DNA from: Rhodanobacteraceae bacterium
GTDB lineage: Bacteria > Pseudomonadota > Gammaproteobacteria > Xanthomonadales > Rhodanobacteraceae
Reading direction: 5' to 3'
DNA: 64,000 bases
Assembly (NCBI GenBank): GCA_004299705.1
Contig: SCQS01000014.1
Span: forward strand, 38,299 to 102,298
The number at the start of each line of letters is the position of its first letter. Within the stretch, counting starts at the first letter, position 1. This document shows, in pieces, positions 42,578 through 51,388 of this stretch. The position numbers and the translations under genes were made by a program. The notes under the pieces were generated by a model that worked only from the letters and a program-made list of their open reading frames with translations, ran no database searches and was not told the DNA's origin.

Positions 42578-43606
42578 TCACGCCTTTGCCGTGACGGGCT
42601 TCCGTTGCGCCAGTTCCCTTAGCAGGTCCGGCGAGATGTTGAGTTCGCCGATCTTGCTTGCGTTCTCTGCGAGGCCCTGGAACGCCAGCGCGATCAGCGC
42701 GCCGGGGTCGGACTGGCCAAGCGAAAGCGCCTGCAAGACCTTGGGATCGGTATTGGCAACTGACTTCATCAGCGCCGACATGGCATAGGCCTTGGCATCG
42801 GCCTCCTGACGTGCGTTCTCGGTACGCAAGGCGGTGAGGTTCTTGTTCTTCTCCTCAAGCGCGATGCGGCCGGCCATCTCCTGGTCCTGGATTTGCTGGC
42901 GCTTTTCGAGTACGGCCCGTTCGGCCTCCATCTGGGTCTCGCGAATCTGCCGCTTCTTGGTTTCGACCGCGATCTCGGTATTGAGCTCGTTTTCCTTGAC
43001 CGCGCGCTCCTGTTCGATTGCGGCATTGCGGCGCACGTATACAGCATCGTCGGCGCGCTTCAGGATCTGCTCGCGAACCTCCGCTTCCAGCGCACGGGCG
43101 GTCTCGGGGTTCGGTTTGACCGCGAGGATCGATAGATTGACGAGGATGAGGCCAAGACTCGGTAGGCTGTCCGGCTTGCGTAGTCCGGCCACGACCGCCT
43201 GAACCATGCCATCCGATCCCTGCAGAAGCTCCTGCAAGGTCTGGTGCTGAAGCAGTGACCGCAATTGAACCTGCACGGCGTTGATGACGCGCTGCGGCAG
43301 CTTGGTTGGGTCCTCCGATACGTATTTGCCATCCGGCTTCAGCGTGAAGTTCATCAGCGCAGCGAGGGTCTTGGGCTCGTCGACCCGGTATGTCACCTGA
43401 CCCTGCACGGTGACTGCCTGGAAGTCACGGGTGACTTCCGTGAACGCGAAAGGCACGTCCACGCTTTCCAGCGGCACAGTCACCAATGAAGCCGTCGGCG
43501 CGTAGCAGAAGAACGACAGGCCAGCGCCCTCGCGGACGATGTTGCCACTGCGGTACTGGATGACGTAGGTGCTGGGATTGGTCTTGATGTAGCGGAATCC
43601 GAACAT
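42578..43606 (-). CDS. SPFH/band 7 domain protein
   Basis: A 342-residue protein with an SPFH domain (about 1-180) lacking a clear N-terminal membrane helix, followed by a long charged coiled coil (about 200-275, with NELNTEIAVETKKRQIRETQ) and a short Ala/Leu tail. Such proteins oligomerise into membrane-associated rings or scaffolds. Its place between an NMN adenylyltransferase-Nudix gene and an NAD-kinase-like gene, with almost no spacing, suggests it scaffolds a NAD-related complex. Confidence 0.85.
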   Translation of the reverse strand: MFGFRYIKTNPSTYVIQYRSGNIVREGAGLSFFCYAPTASLVTVPLESVDVPFAFTEVTRDFQAVTVQGQVTYRVDEPKTLAALMNFTLKPDGKYVSEDPTKLPQRVINAVQVQLRSLLQHQTLQELLQGSDGMVQAVVAGLRKPDSLPSLGLILVNLSILAVKPNPETARALEAEVREQILKRADDAVYVRRNAAIEQERAVKENELNTEIAVETKKRQIRETQMEAERAVLEKRQQIQDQEMAGRIALEEKNKNLTALRTENARQEADAKAYAMSALMKSVANTDPKVLQALSLGQSDPGALIALAFQGLAENASKIGELNISPDLLRELAQRKPVTAKA

Positions 43607-43624
43607 GGCTGTGTCCCCCTGAGG

Positions 43625-43738
43625 TCAGCGGTTGGTGCTGCTGTTACGAATCATGGCATCGACCTTTTGCAGATACTGTGGTCGATGGTCGGCCGTGTGA
43701 TAGTCGGTATTACGTTTGGGGTTGCTGGTGTTGGACAT
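43625..43738 (-). CDS. 37-residue conserved-looking small ORF in the NAD operon
   Basis: ATG at 43736-43738, preceded by GGAG at a spacing of eight, encodes 37 residues: a polar N-terminus (MSNTSNPKRNTDYHTADH), then RPQYLQKVDAMIRNSS. The TGA is at 43625-43627, 18 bases before the SPFH start. The fit of ribosome site, frame and spacing supports a real gene. Function is unknown; perhaps a small partner of the SPFH protein. Confidence 0.5.
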   Translation of the reverse strand: MSNTSNPKRNTDYHTADHRPQYLQKVDAMIRNSSTNR

Positions 43739-43800
43739 GACGGAAGCTCCTTCGCGTCGGTGGGGGCCGGCGGTCTATCCACCGGCGGGAAAGGTCGATT

Positions 43801-44850
43801 TCAACTCCGGCCCAGGAAAAACTCGAGGATGTGCAGGTGGTCTTCGAAAAGCTGAGGGCCCATTTCCAGGGCTTCGCTGATCGGGAACCAGCGCGCCTTC
43901 TCCGCATCGTCGCCCCCGCGGACGGGTGGCAGTTCGCCGGCAGGGAAGTCGAAATGGAACGCGTGGGTAATCGTGCGGCCGCGCAACGAGCGCTCGGGGT
44001 GGTCGAAAACGTGCGTCCCTTTGATCGAGCCTTTCAGCACCGGCACCGGAATCTTGAGGCGAGTTTCCTCGCGCAGTTCGCGTAGGCAGCTCTCGTGTAT
44101 GGTCTCGTTCTCGCGAACGAAACCGCCCGGCAACGCCCATAGCCCCTTGCCGGGTTCGGAACGGCGGCGCACCAAAAGCACATGGCCGGAGTGCACGACC
44201 ACCGCATCGGTCGTGACAAACGTCGGCGGGTAAGGGGCGCTGTCCCAGCCTGATCGATAGTCCTGGATGAAGCGATATTCCGCCACGAGCTGACGGTATG
44301 CCGGTGAGCTCTTGCGGAAGGCTTCCAGCATCTCGAACACCGGGGCCGGGACATTGGCCTGCAGCATCCGTAGCGCACCTTTGCTTGTGTCGTCAGCCGA
44401 CTCGAACAGGTACCGGCGCATTTCGGTCGCCGAAAGCGTTTCGGTATGTGCCACCTCGATCAGTGGCCATTGCGGGAATTCACGCAGGTAGTACGTCGCG
44501 GCATCATTTTCCTTGCCGATCACGCCTACGCGCGTACTGTCGGTACCGACATCCTCTTCAATCACCGCCGTGACGGCACGTTGAACGTCCGCGATCCAGA
44601 GCGCTTCGCTGTAGAGATGATCGCGCAGGGGCCGGATGATCAGCCGGTTACTGGCGTCTTCAAGCGCTGCCTGGATCATTACCGAGCGTTCGGTGAACGA
44701 CCAAGGATTGCGGATCGTGCGAGGAGTGTCAGCAGAGCCGACGAGGAGAATGAGCTTGGGAGCCAGGCGTAGCGCGTGTCGCGCAGCAGCGACGTGGCCG
44801 TTGTGGAACGGCTCGAAACGCCCAATGAAGGCAAGGTAGTCAAAATCCAT
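43801..44850 (-). CDS. nadM: Bifunctional NMN adenylyltransferase / Nudix hydrolase
   Basis: A 349-residue protein. The N-terminal half is a nucleotidyltransferase: FIGRFEPFHNGH (H16, H19) and the LSATEMRRYL motif near 140. It makes NAD from NMN and ATP. The C-terminal half is a Nudix domain: GGFVRENE..........RELREETRL near 240, of the ADP-ribose pyrophosphatase type. Such fusions recycle ADP-ribose and NMN. It is the first gene of the minus-strand operon; the small ORF follows after 62 bases. Confidence 0.88.
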   Translation of the reverse strand: MDFDYLAFIGRFEPFHNGHVAAARHALRLAPKLILLVGSADTPRTIRNPWSFTERSVMIQAALEDASNRLIIRPLRDHLYSEALWIADVQRAVTAVIEEDVGTDSTRVGVIGKENDAATYYLREFPQWPLIEVAHTETLSATEMRRYLFESADDTSKGALRMLQANVPAPVFEMLEAFRKSSPAYRQLVAEYRFIQDYRSGWDSAPYPPTFVTTDAVVVHSGHVLLVRRRSEPGKGLWALPGGFVRENETIHESCLRELREETRLKIPVPVLKGSIKGTHVFDHPERSLRGRTITHAFHFDFPAGELPPVRGGDDAEKARWFPISEALEMGPQLFEDHLHILEFFLGRS

Positions 44851-45431
44851 GAGGTTCCCTCACGGCAACTCGCCTTTCCGGTCTATCCGGAAGGTGACAA
44901 CATATTACTCGCCCTGGTGCAGAGTGCGTCAAGTGCCCCGCTTGTCGGTTCCACCTGACAGAAGTCGGATCGTGCCCGACCCACGGGGCGGGATCATCAT
45001 TGCTGCGCGGATTGGGTTCATCTATCGGACGATGCCGCCGGTTGTTGTAGGTTGCGGCTTACAGTCGCTCTTGTACGTCGTTTTACACGAACCCACGATT
45101 TGCGGGAATCCTGAATTGACCGTCTTGTCAAATATGCAAAAGATTCGTTGCGTCATGCGCGCCACCATATGGATTCGTGCGGCCACGGCCCCACAAGCGC
45201 TGACTCTGCGGAATACCAAAGCGATGGTCCCATTGCGATCCCTTGCTGTCGATGGCAATCGGCCGCTCTCTGGAAGGCTGGTTGGAGGCAGGCCAAGAGC
45301 CTGATCACCTAATCTCGGCCGAAGCACCCTCGATGACTCGGTTCAGTTTGCGGTTGAGTTTCCGTCCTGGGTTCTGCAAAAAGTTGAAGTTCCGTGAGGA
45401 ACTGATCATCCGGACGCTTCGAGCGCAACTT
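44851..45431. other. Intergenic region between the NAD operon and the bufferin operon
   Basis: About 580 bases without a supported gene. It separates divergent units, so must hold the minus-strand promoter of the NAD operon. A plus-strand open frame (44849-45304) has no protein character. Confidence 0.4.
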
Positions 45432-45461
45432 TGAATCCTTTTGCCCGTTCGCTGCCTCTAT
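45432..45461 (+). promoter_or_regulatory. Candidate ECF-type promoter 1 (bufferin operon)
   Basis: TGAATCC at 45432-45438, a 14-base spacer and TGCCTCTAT at 45453-45461, 42 bases before the bufA start. The same two boxes at the same spacing recur at 50125 and 57071, each ahead of metal- or arsenic-related genes. Confidence 0.65.
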
Positions 45462-45503
45462 AGGGAGCCGGAGCTGTTCCGGTCCAATCCACGGAGACAT
45501 TCC

Positions 45504-45830
45504 ATGAACCACTCGCAACTCCTCAAGTCCGCGCTTGCCTGTGCCGTCACGCTGGGCGTGGCCGCAGGCGCTTCGGTCGCCATGGCCCAGGCGCCGATGA
45601 AAATGACGCCGGAAATGATGAAGATGAAGCAGGAACAGACCATGGCGATGATGAAAAAAGACAAGCTCGCTCCCTGCTATGGCATCAACGCGGCCTACAA
45701 GAACGATTGCCAGTCGCCGGGGCATTCCTGCGCTGGGCAGGACAGCAAGGCACGTGACCCCAGCGCCTTCGTCGCGGTGCCGGCCGGGCTATGCACCAAG
45801 ATCGACGGTGGCAGCTTGACCAAGGCTTGA
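45504..45830 (+). CDS. bufA: Bufferin-type metallophore precursor (DUF2282/BufA1)
   Basis: A 108-residue exported peptide. Signal peptide to about residue 29 (AMAQA), then a Met/Lys-rich segment and the core with four Cys: C58, C69, C76 and C97, in CYGINAAYKNDC, HSCAGQ and PAGLC. This matches DUF2282 bufferins, whose Cys are modified by the neighbouring DUF692 enzyme to bind copper in the periplasm. GGAG precedes the ATG. First gene of bufABCD, under candidate promoter 1. Confidence 0.88.
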   Translation: MNHSQLLKSALACAVTLGVAAGASVAMAQAPMKMTPEMMKMKQEQTMAMMKKDKLAPCYGINAAYKNDCQSPGHSCAGQDSKARDPSAFVAVPAGLCTKIDGGSLTKA

Positions 45831-45840
45831 GTATCGTTCC

Positions 45841-46707
45841 GTGACGAACCCGATCGCCACGGACGTGCAACCGGTGCCGGCCGCGGCCGGCATCGGGCTG
45901 CGCGCGCCGCATGTCGCCCGCGTGCGCGATGAACATCCGCGCATCGCATGGCTGGAAACCCACAGCGAAAACCTGTTCGCGGCGGGCGGGCCCTTCCACG
46001 ACGCCATGGACCGGATTCGTGCCGATTATCCGCTCAGCCTGCACGGTGTTGGTTTGTCGCTGGGTTCGGTCGATCGGCTAGATGACGCTCACTTGCGCCG
46101 ATTGCGTGAGCTGGTGAACTGTTACCAGCCCGAGCTGGTGTCCGAGCACCTGTGCTGGGGCGCGATTGGTAGCCGCCACAGCAACGACCTCCTGCCGCTG
46201 CCGTTCACAGAAGAAGCCTTGCGATTGATGGTGTCGCGGATCGGACAGGTGCAAGAGACGCTGGGGCGCGAGATGCTGGTTGAGAACATCTCGACCTACC
46301 TGCGCTTCGAAGGCGGCGACTACACCGAATGGGATTTCGTCGCCGAGGTCGTGCGACGCAGCGGTTGTGGCTTGCTGTGCGACGTCAACAACATCTACGT
46401 CAACAGCGTCAACCACGGCTTCGACCCGCGCGTGTACCTTGACGCCCTGCCACGCGAGGCTATCAAGGAAATTCACCTCGCCGGATTTACCAGCAAGGAA
46501 AACTTGCCGGTGCCGTTGCTGATTGACTCGCACAGCCGGAGGGTGGACACGCAGGTATGGAATCTGTACGCGGACGCCATCGACCTATTCGGCCCGGTGC
46601 CGACCCTGATCGAATGGGATCAGGACATACCCGCGCTGGAAGTGCTGCTGGACGAGGCCGCCCATGCGGAGGAGGTGCTCGATGCACACCGCGCTCTCGC
46701 TGTCTGA
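45841..46707 (+). CDS. bufB: DUF692 multinuclear non-heme iron oxidase (BufB)
   Basis: TIM-barrel enzyme of the MNIO family that modifies Cys residues of bufferin precursors. Metal-site signatures are visible: WLETHSEN near 38, LHGVGLSLGS near 60, VSEHLCW near 100, ENIS near 142 and LCDVNNIYVNSVNHG near 180. The length of 288 fits. It starts at GTG ten bases after bufA and overlaps bufC by 26 bases. Confidence 0.9.
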   Translation: MTNPIATDVQPVPAAAGIGLRAPHVARVRDEHPRIAWLETHSENLFAAGGPFHDAMDRIRADYPLSLHGVGLSLGSVDRLDDAHLRRLRELVNCYQPELVSEHLCWGAIGSRHSNDLLPLPFTEEALRLMVSRIGQVQETLGREMLVENISTYLRFEGGDYTEWDFVAEVVRRSGCGLLCDVNNIYVNSVNHGFDPRVYLDALPREAIKEIHLAGFTSKENLPVPLLIDSHSRRVDTQVWNLYADAIDLFGPVPTLIEWDQDIPALEVLLDEAAHAEEVLDAHRALAV

Positions 46708-47482
46708 GCTGCAGCAGCAATTCATGGCCGCGCTCTACGATGCCGACGTGCCAGGGCCCGCAACATCCATCGCGGGCAACGGTCTTGCCCCCGAGGCCCG
46801 CCTGCACATCTACCGCAACAGTTGCAACGAAATCCAGACCTCCGCGCTGCGCACCACATACCCGGCAGTGCTGGCGCTGGTCGGCGAGGCGTTCTTCGAC
46901 CAGAGCGCTCGCGGCTACAGGCGCGCGCATCCGTCGCATTCGGGCAACCTGCAGGCGTTCGGCGAAACATTCGCCGAGTACCTGGAAACATTGACGGGAT
47001 GCCGCTCGTTTCCCTACCTGCCCGATGTGGCGCGGCTGGAATGGCTGCGCCAGCAAACCGTGCTGGCGCCCGATTCCCAGCCGATCGATTTGGTCGAGAG
47101 CCTCGATACCAGCGGTGGATCGCAGCGGATCGTCCTGCACCCGAGCCTGCACCTGCTCGAAAGCCGGTATCCCGTCTTCACGATCTGGCACTACGCGCTG
47201 CAGCCAACGTCCACAAGGCTGGTACTGGACGGCGGGGGCGAGAGCGTCGTGCTATGGCGCGAGGACGGCGAAGTAGCGATGGCGACGCTTGACCCGGCGA
47301 GCTTCGCCTGCATCGCAGCGTTCGCGCATGACTATTCGCTTGACGACGCCCAGGCCGCCGCCATGGCCGTCGATCCCGATTTCGCTCTCGTCGAGTGCGT
47401 CGAAAGCCTGCTTCAGCGCCGCCTGATCACGGGCATCAAGCCCTTCGTAGCCCCCCGCAAGGAACCACCGACATGTCGATGA
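46682..47482 (+). CDS. bufC: DUF2063 RiPP-recognition partner (BufC)
   Basis: A 266-residue protein with the DUF2063 N-terminal domain (LQQQFMAALYD..., RLHIYRNSCNEIQTSALRTTYPAVLALVGEAFF), the partner of DUF692 enzymes that presents the precursor. GGAGGAGG precedes the ATG at 46682, inside the end of bufB; this sets the start over 46664. The C-terminal domain is mixed. It overlaps the next gene by ten bases. Confidence 0.88.
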   Translation: MHTALSLSELQQQFMAALYDADVPGPATSIAGNGLAPEARLHIYRNSCNEIQTSALRTTYPAVLALVGEAFFDQSARGYRRAHPSHSGNLQAFGETFAEYLETLTGCRSFPYLPDVARLEWLRQQTVLAPDSQPIDLVESLDTSGGSQRIVLHPSLHLLESRYPVFTIWHYALQPTSTRLVLDGGGESVVLWREDGEVAMATLDPASFACIAAFAHDYSLDDAQAAAMAVDPDFALVECVESLLQRRLITGIKPFVAPRKEPPTCR

Positions 47483-47991
47483 TTACCTGTGTCAACACCT
47501 GCTACACCCGCGCCACCGATTGGCTGGCCGCATGGGTTGGCCCGGTGACGTTGCTGTTCATGCGCATCTGGGTCGCACTGGCGTTCTGGCAGGCAGGCCT
47601 GGTCAAGATTGCCGACCCCATGGGCACGCAGTACCTGTTCGAGAGCATGTACCACGTGCCGCTGTTGCCGCCCGACTTCGCGGCCGTGCTGGGCACCTGG
47701 ATCGAACTGGTCGTGCCGTGGTTCGTGGGCTTGGGATTACTTGGTCGGCCGTTCGCGCTGTTCCTGTTCATCTATAACATCATCGCGTTCACGTCGTTCC
47801 CGGGGCTCTGGCCGCACGGGTTCTGGCACGGATTGTTCGGGACTGCCGATTTCGCCGACCACAAGATCTGGGGCCTGATGCTGATGGCGGTGATTGCGTG
47901 GGGGCCTGGCAAGCTGTCACTAGACACGCTGTTCGGATGGATTTATCGCCGCTGGCGTGGCCTCACGCCGCCGTCGCGCGCCAATGCGTGA
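47473..47991 (+). CDS. bufD: DoxX-family membrane protein (BufD)
   Basis: A 172-residue membrane protein with about four helices and the DoxX phrases RIWVALAFWQAGLVKI and PWFVGLGLLGRPFALFLF. DoxX proteins are frequent last members of bufferin operons. The start at 47473 is inside the end of bufC, indicating coupling. No terminator is seen; the next gene starts after about 265 bases. Confidence 0.87.
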   Translation: MSMITCVNTCYTRATDWLAAWVGPVTLLFMRIWVALAFWQAGLVKIADPMGTQYLFESMYHVPLLPPDFAAVLGTWIELVVPWFVGLGLLGRPFALFLFIYNIIAFTSFPGLWPHGFWHGLFGTADFADHKIWGLMLMAVIAWGPGKLSLDTLFGWIYRRWRGLTPPSRANA

Positions 47992-48256
47992 GTAACTGAT
48001 GGCCGATCTCACGACAAGGTCGAACCAGGGTGAATCCATCGTGCAAGATTTTCGAGTCCATACGTCGGAAGATGCCCCTCCGGCGCCAGCCGGCGTGAGG
48101 TCATCACAGCCGGTTCACTGGATTGGGACATCACGCCACTCGCGCATCGTCGTTTCGACAGGCTGCCTACGGCACCGCGTCGAGCCCACACACGTGGCCG
48201 GCGCACCAACCCGTCACAATCGGGATTCCCGAAAAAGTATCGGAGCCGAACACCCC

Positions 48257-48922
48257 GTGAGCCCGATCAACGCAGACACGGCCCAATCGGTACGCGACGA
48301 ATACAGGACGTTGGCCGATTCCTACGAACAGCGATGGCGGCGCTATTTGGACGTCAGTGCCGCCCACACCCTGGATACGCTCGATCCTCGGGAGGGCGAA
48401 TCCATTCTGGATGCTGGCTGCGGGACAGGGCTGTTGTTGCGAAGAGTCGCAGCCCGCGCCCCAGGTGCTCACCTAGTGGGCATTGATCTCACCTTGGCGA
48501 TGATCCGTCGGGCCGACGCAAAGTTGTCTGGTCTGTTGGTGGGTGATGTCTGTCGTCTACCGCTCGCCCGTGAGTCGCTGGATGCGGTTGTCCTGGCAAG
48601 TGTGCTTCAGTACCTGCCCAGCCTCGATTGCGCGCTGTCGGAAATCGTGCGTGTACTCCGGCCCGGCGGGCGCGTCGTGATCACGGCGTGGGGCGAGGGC
48701 AGAGTGTGCATGCGGACGTTGGGGCGATGGTTGAGGTGGCGTGGAAAGGCCGACGTTCATCTGCATCCGCGAGACGATCTTGTCGCGTCATGCGAAGACC
48801 ACCGATTGAGCATCCGGCGCGAACAAACATATTCAGTTGGTCCACTCTGGCGGCTGTTGACGGTGGTCGCCGTCAAGAATGTTGGTGATGGCTCGGTTCG
48901 AAGCAAGCGTGAGGGCGCGTGA
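48257..48922 (+). CDS. Class I SAM-dependent methyltransferase
   Basis: A 221-residue methyltransferase with ILDAGCGTGLLLRRVA, GIDLT and GDVCRLPL motifs and VLRPGGRVVITAWG. I start at the GTG at 48257, where family similarity begins; an in-frame ATG at 47999 would add 86 low-complexity residues. Substrate unknown; between the bufferin operon and convergent genes it may join metalloid chemistry, but nothing in the sequence proves that. Confidence 0.72.
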   Translation: MSPINADTAQSVRDEYRTLADSYEQRWRRYLDVSAAHTLDTLDPREGESILDAGCGTGLLLRRVAARAPGAHLVGIDLTLAMIRRADAKLSGLLVGDVCRLPLARESLDAVVLASVLQYLPSLDCALSEIVRVLRPGGRVVITAWGEGRVCMRTLGRWLRWRGKADVHLHPRDDLVASCEDHRLSIRREQTYSVGPLWRLLTVVAVKNVGDGSVRSKREGA

Positions 48923-48958
48923 CCGTCGGCCAACGGAGATTCTTTCTGTGTATCCCGG

Positions 48959-49216
48959 TCAATGCCGCTGGCGTGCCAGAAGACCAACATTCGACACGGC
49001 AAACGGGATCAGGTAGTTGAGCGTCACCTTGACCGCGAGGTCCGAGGTCCACACACCACGTAGCAAATCGCCGCCGAGGTTGAGCACGTTCAGCAGGCTA
49101 CCGACCATGAAGGCAATCAGCAGCGTGCGCCGCAGGTGCATCGGCGTCAGCATGACACGCGCGCATGCCTTGAGGCTCCCAAACATCGCCCGGGCATAGA
49201 GCCATTGCATCTTCAT
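48959..49216 (-). CDS. NrtS-like small membrane protein
   Basis: An 85-residue protein with two hydrophobic segments and the pattern RRTLLIAFMVGSLLNVLN.GDLL followed by KVTLNYLIPFAVSNVG. This matches the NrtS family annotated as nitrate/nitrite transporters. The ATG overlaps the preceding stop as ATGA, so it is coupled to the cysteine-peptidase-like gene. No other nitrogen genes are nearby. Confidence 0.72.
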   Translation of the reverse strand: MKMQWLYARAMFGSLKACARVMLTPMHLRRTLLIAFMVGSLLNVLNLGGDLLRGVWTSDLAVKVTLNYLIPFAVSNVGLLARQRH

Positions 49217-50028
49217 GGTGACGCATGCGCGCGGCGGGTGGATGGCTTGGCTGGCGGCGGCGTTGCTCGCGCGAAGGTTTCAGTCTTATCGTTCGCCCAA
49301 GGCAAGCTGTGATAATCGTCCTGCAAAAGGCCGGGCTTGATAATCTGAAAGTACGGCGAGACATCGAAGTCGCGGGGCACGAACAGGCTGTGATGCCGAA
49401 TGTGGTACTGCTCGTGCACGCAATCACGGCAAGCCGGATCGTTTGCGGACTCGCGGGTGATGATGGGCAGGATGGGGAAGCCGACCGACTGGAACGCCTG
49501 TGCGATCAGCGTGGAGCAGATCGCGCGGGTGGGATCACCGCTGCCCAGTGCCAGCATCCGCCGGCGCCAGGGCGCAGGAACCGGCGGCACGGGCAGCAGA
49601 TAACGCGCGAGATCGAACACATTCTTGAGGTCGTAGCGATTCCCGATCCGCGCGACGGCGTAAGCGATCACACGTTTGATGTCCCCCTCGCTCAACCCGA
49701 CGGGGCGGCAGATTCTCAGGTGATAGCCAGCCAATTCCTCGGGCAGGAACGTGCGCACGCCCTGTTCCACGTCGGCCTCGAGCAGTCGGCAGGCGGGACG
49801 ATCCGTTGCCGCCTCGATGCACAATACCGAATGCGACCAGGTGGACTGGGTCAGGTACTTGATGGCGCCGCTGATGCGCTGGCGGCCCTCCACCAGGATG
49901 ACATCGGCGGGTCGGAGGATCTGCCGCAGGAGGGCGGGATCCGTCGCCGGATACGGATAGGGGCCGTGCGCCTGCGCCTGCAGATAACGCGCCAGATGCC
50001 GCCCCAGAAAGCGAAATGCGTTGTGCAT
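49213..50028 (-). CDS. YiiX/YebB-type permuted papain-like amidase (C92)
   Basis: A 271-residue protein of the permuted NlpC/P60 group. The early block GDVILVEG-like PADVILVEGRQRISGAIKYLTQSTWSHS carries the catalytic-type His. The later RAICSTLIAQAFQSVGFPI carries the catalytic Cys. Relatives hydrolyse amide or ester bonds of lipids or peptidoglycan-derived compounds. The start at 50028 is chosen; an earlier in-frame start at 50109 adds poorly conserved residues. It overlaps the NrtS-like gene. Confidence 0.75.
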   Translation of the reverse strand: MHNAFRFLGRHLARYLQAQAHGPYPYPATDPALLRQILRPADVILVEGRQRISGAIKYLTQSTWSHSVLCIEAATDRPACRLLEADVEQGVRTFLPEELAGYHLRICRPVGLSEGDIKRVIAYAVARIGNRYDLKNVFDLARYLLPVPPVPAPWRRRMLALGSGDPTRAICSTLIAQAFQSVGFPILPIITRESANDPACRDCVHEQYHIRHHSLFVPRDFDVSPYFQIIKPGLLQDDYHSLPWANDKTETFARATPPPAKPSTRRAHASP

Positions 50029-50124
50029 GAATGCCGAATCCCCAAGTGTTCTCCCACAAGAGGCGGGAAATGGCGCGACGGATTCACGCCTGACTGCCGG
50101 AAACGTCATCTCGTTGCGCGATCA

Positions 50125-50154
50125 TGAATCCTTTGCCTTGTTTGCTGCCTCTAT
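50125..50154 (+). promoter_or_regulatory. Candidate ECF-type promoter 2 (PagL/ECF cluster)
   Basis: TGAATCC at 50125-50131, 14 bases, TGCCTCTAT at 50146-50154. It is about 115 bases before the PagL-like gene, and the ECF sigma gene follows 700 bases on. This placement would allow autoregulation by the sigma factor. Confidence 0.65.
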
Positions 50155-50268
50155 CCAGTACCTATGCGCACTCCGCTGTTTGGCCGAGCTCCAATCTGGG
50201 CGTGCGAAAACGTTTACACGAACACCTTCCCTTGCAACGTGGCGAGGCCATGAAATGGACGATCTGAC

Positions 50269-50766
50269 ATGAGGCATCGGTTGGCATGGCGTACCTGGTG
50301 TACAAGATTGATTGCAATATCTGCACTGGCCGTGTTGGGCTGCGGCACGGCCCAGGCACGCGTCGAATTTTCGCTGGGCCGCAGCGATACGCCGCGGCAC
50401 GGATGGACCGATGTCGGTTTCATGGAGTGGGTCGGCGACCCTCGTCCCATTTGGCGGTTGGCTTGGGCGCCCGCGTTCGGGCTCGGGCGCTTCAGCGCGC
50501 GCGACACTGTGGCCGAGCGCTTGAACCACACAGTCTGGGTCGGTGCCGGCGGCGGGCGGTTGTACCTAAGGCGCGGGGCGTTTTTCGGTTTTCAGGTCGC
50601 AGCCACCCATGGCAAGACCGATGCTCTGAGCTCGACGGCCGAATTCGTCAGCAGCCTGGGCTGGCAGGGTCGACATTGGCAGATCCTGGTGCGCCATATT
50701 TCCAACGGCGACCTGCACAAGCCCAATCACGGCGAAACCATGCTGCTGGCAGGATTCGCGTTTTGA
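50269..50766 (+). CDS. pagL: Lipid A 3-O-deacylase, PagL family
   Basis: A 165-residue outer-membrane barrel protein with a signal peptide (to about 30, TAQA). The catalytic His-Ser pair appears in LVRHISNGDLHKPNHG near the C-terminus, and the sequence ends in a phenylalanine, as outer-membrane barrels do. It removes an acyl chain from lipid A, altering permeability. It is the first gene after candidate promoter 2. Confidence 0.82.
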   Translation: MRHRLAWRTWCTRLIAISALAVLGCGTAQARVEFSLGRSDTPRHGWTDVGFMEWVGDPRPIWRLAWAPAFGLGRFSARDTVAERLNHTVWVGAGGGRLYLRRGAFFGFQVAATHGKTDALSSTAEFVSSLGWQGRHWQILVRHISNGDLHKPNHGETMLLAGFAF

Positions 50767-50874
50767 AGCTGCACAATGGCAGTCTCGGTGCTTCCGGGCT
50801 GTGGCTGACAAGGGTGGCAGCGGCGTCGGACAAGTGCACGCTTCATTCCAGGCACTACATCAGCAGGTTCCAGC

Positions 50875-51384
50875 ATGTCCAATGATCCCGCCTTGATCGA
50901 AGCTGCCCGGCAGGGCGATGAAGTTGCCTTGTTGCGCCTGTTGAAGGTATCCCGGCCCGATCTGCGCCGGATTGCCGAGAGCCAATGCGCCACTTCCGCG
51001 GATGCAGATGACGCCGTGCAGGAGACGCTGTGGGTGGTTTATCGCAGGATCGGCGCGCTCCGCACGATAGGCTCCTATACCGCCTGGATGTTCGCGATCG
51101 TTCAGCGTGAGTGCCGGCGGCTGATGCGCAAGGTGCGCGGGCAGGTCGAACTGCCGGACGAGGATCACAAGATCTTCGCGTACTACACCCACCCCGATCT
51201 GCAGGTGGATCTGGCGGCCGCCATCCAATCGCTGCCCGACAAGTATCGCGAGGTGATCATCCTGCGCGACTTCGACGAGTACACGATCGAAGAGATCGCA
51301 TTGACCTTGCGCCTGTCCCGCGCCGCGGTAAAGAGCCGGATCCACCGCGGCCGGGCGATGATCCGAGAGTACCTTCAGGCCTGA
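50875..51384 (+). CDS. ECF sigma factor
   Basis: A 169-residue sigma-70 family factor. Region 2 includes DADDAVQETLWVVYRRI (about 42-58) and region 4 has LPDKYREVIILRDFDEYTIEEIALTLRLSRAAVKSRIHRGR. No anti-sigma gene is adjacent and no extra C-terminal domain is seen. It starts about 110 bases after the PagL-like gene and ends four bases before the fused reductase. It is the obvious candidate to read the three shared promoters. Confidence 0.88.
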   Translation: MSNDPALIEAARQGDEVALLRLLKVSRPDLRRIAESQCATSADADDAVQETLWVVYRRIGALRTIGSYTAWMFAIVQRECRRLMRKVRGQVELPDEDHKIFAYYTHPDLQVDLAAAIQSLPDKYREVIILRDFDEYTIEEIALTLRLSRAAVKSRIHRGRAMIREYLQA

Positions 51385-51388
51385 GCGC

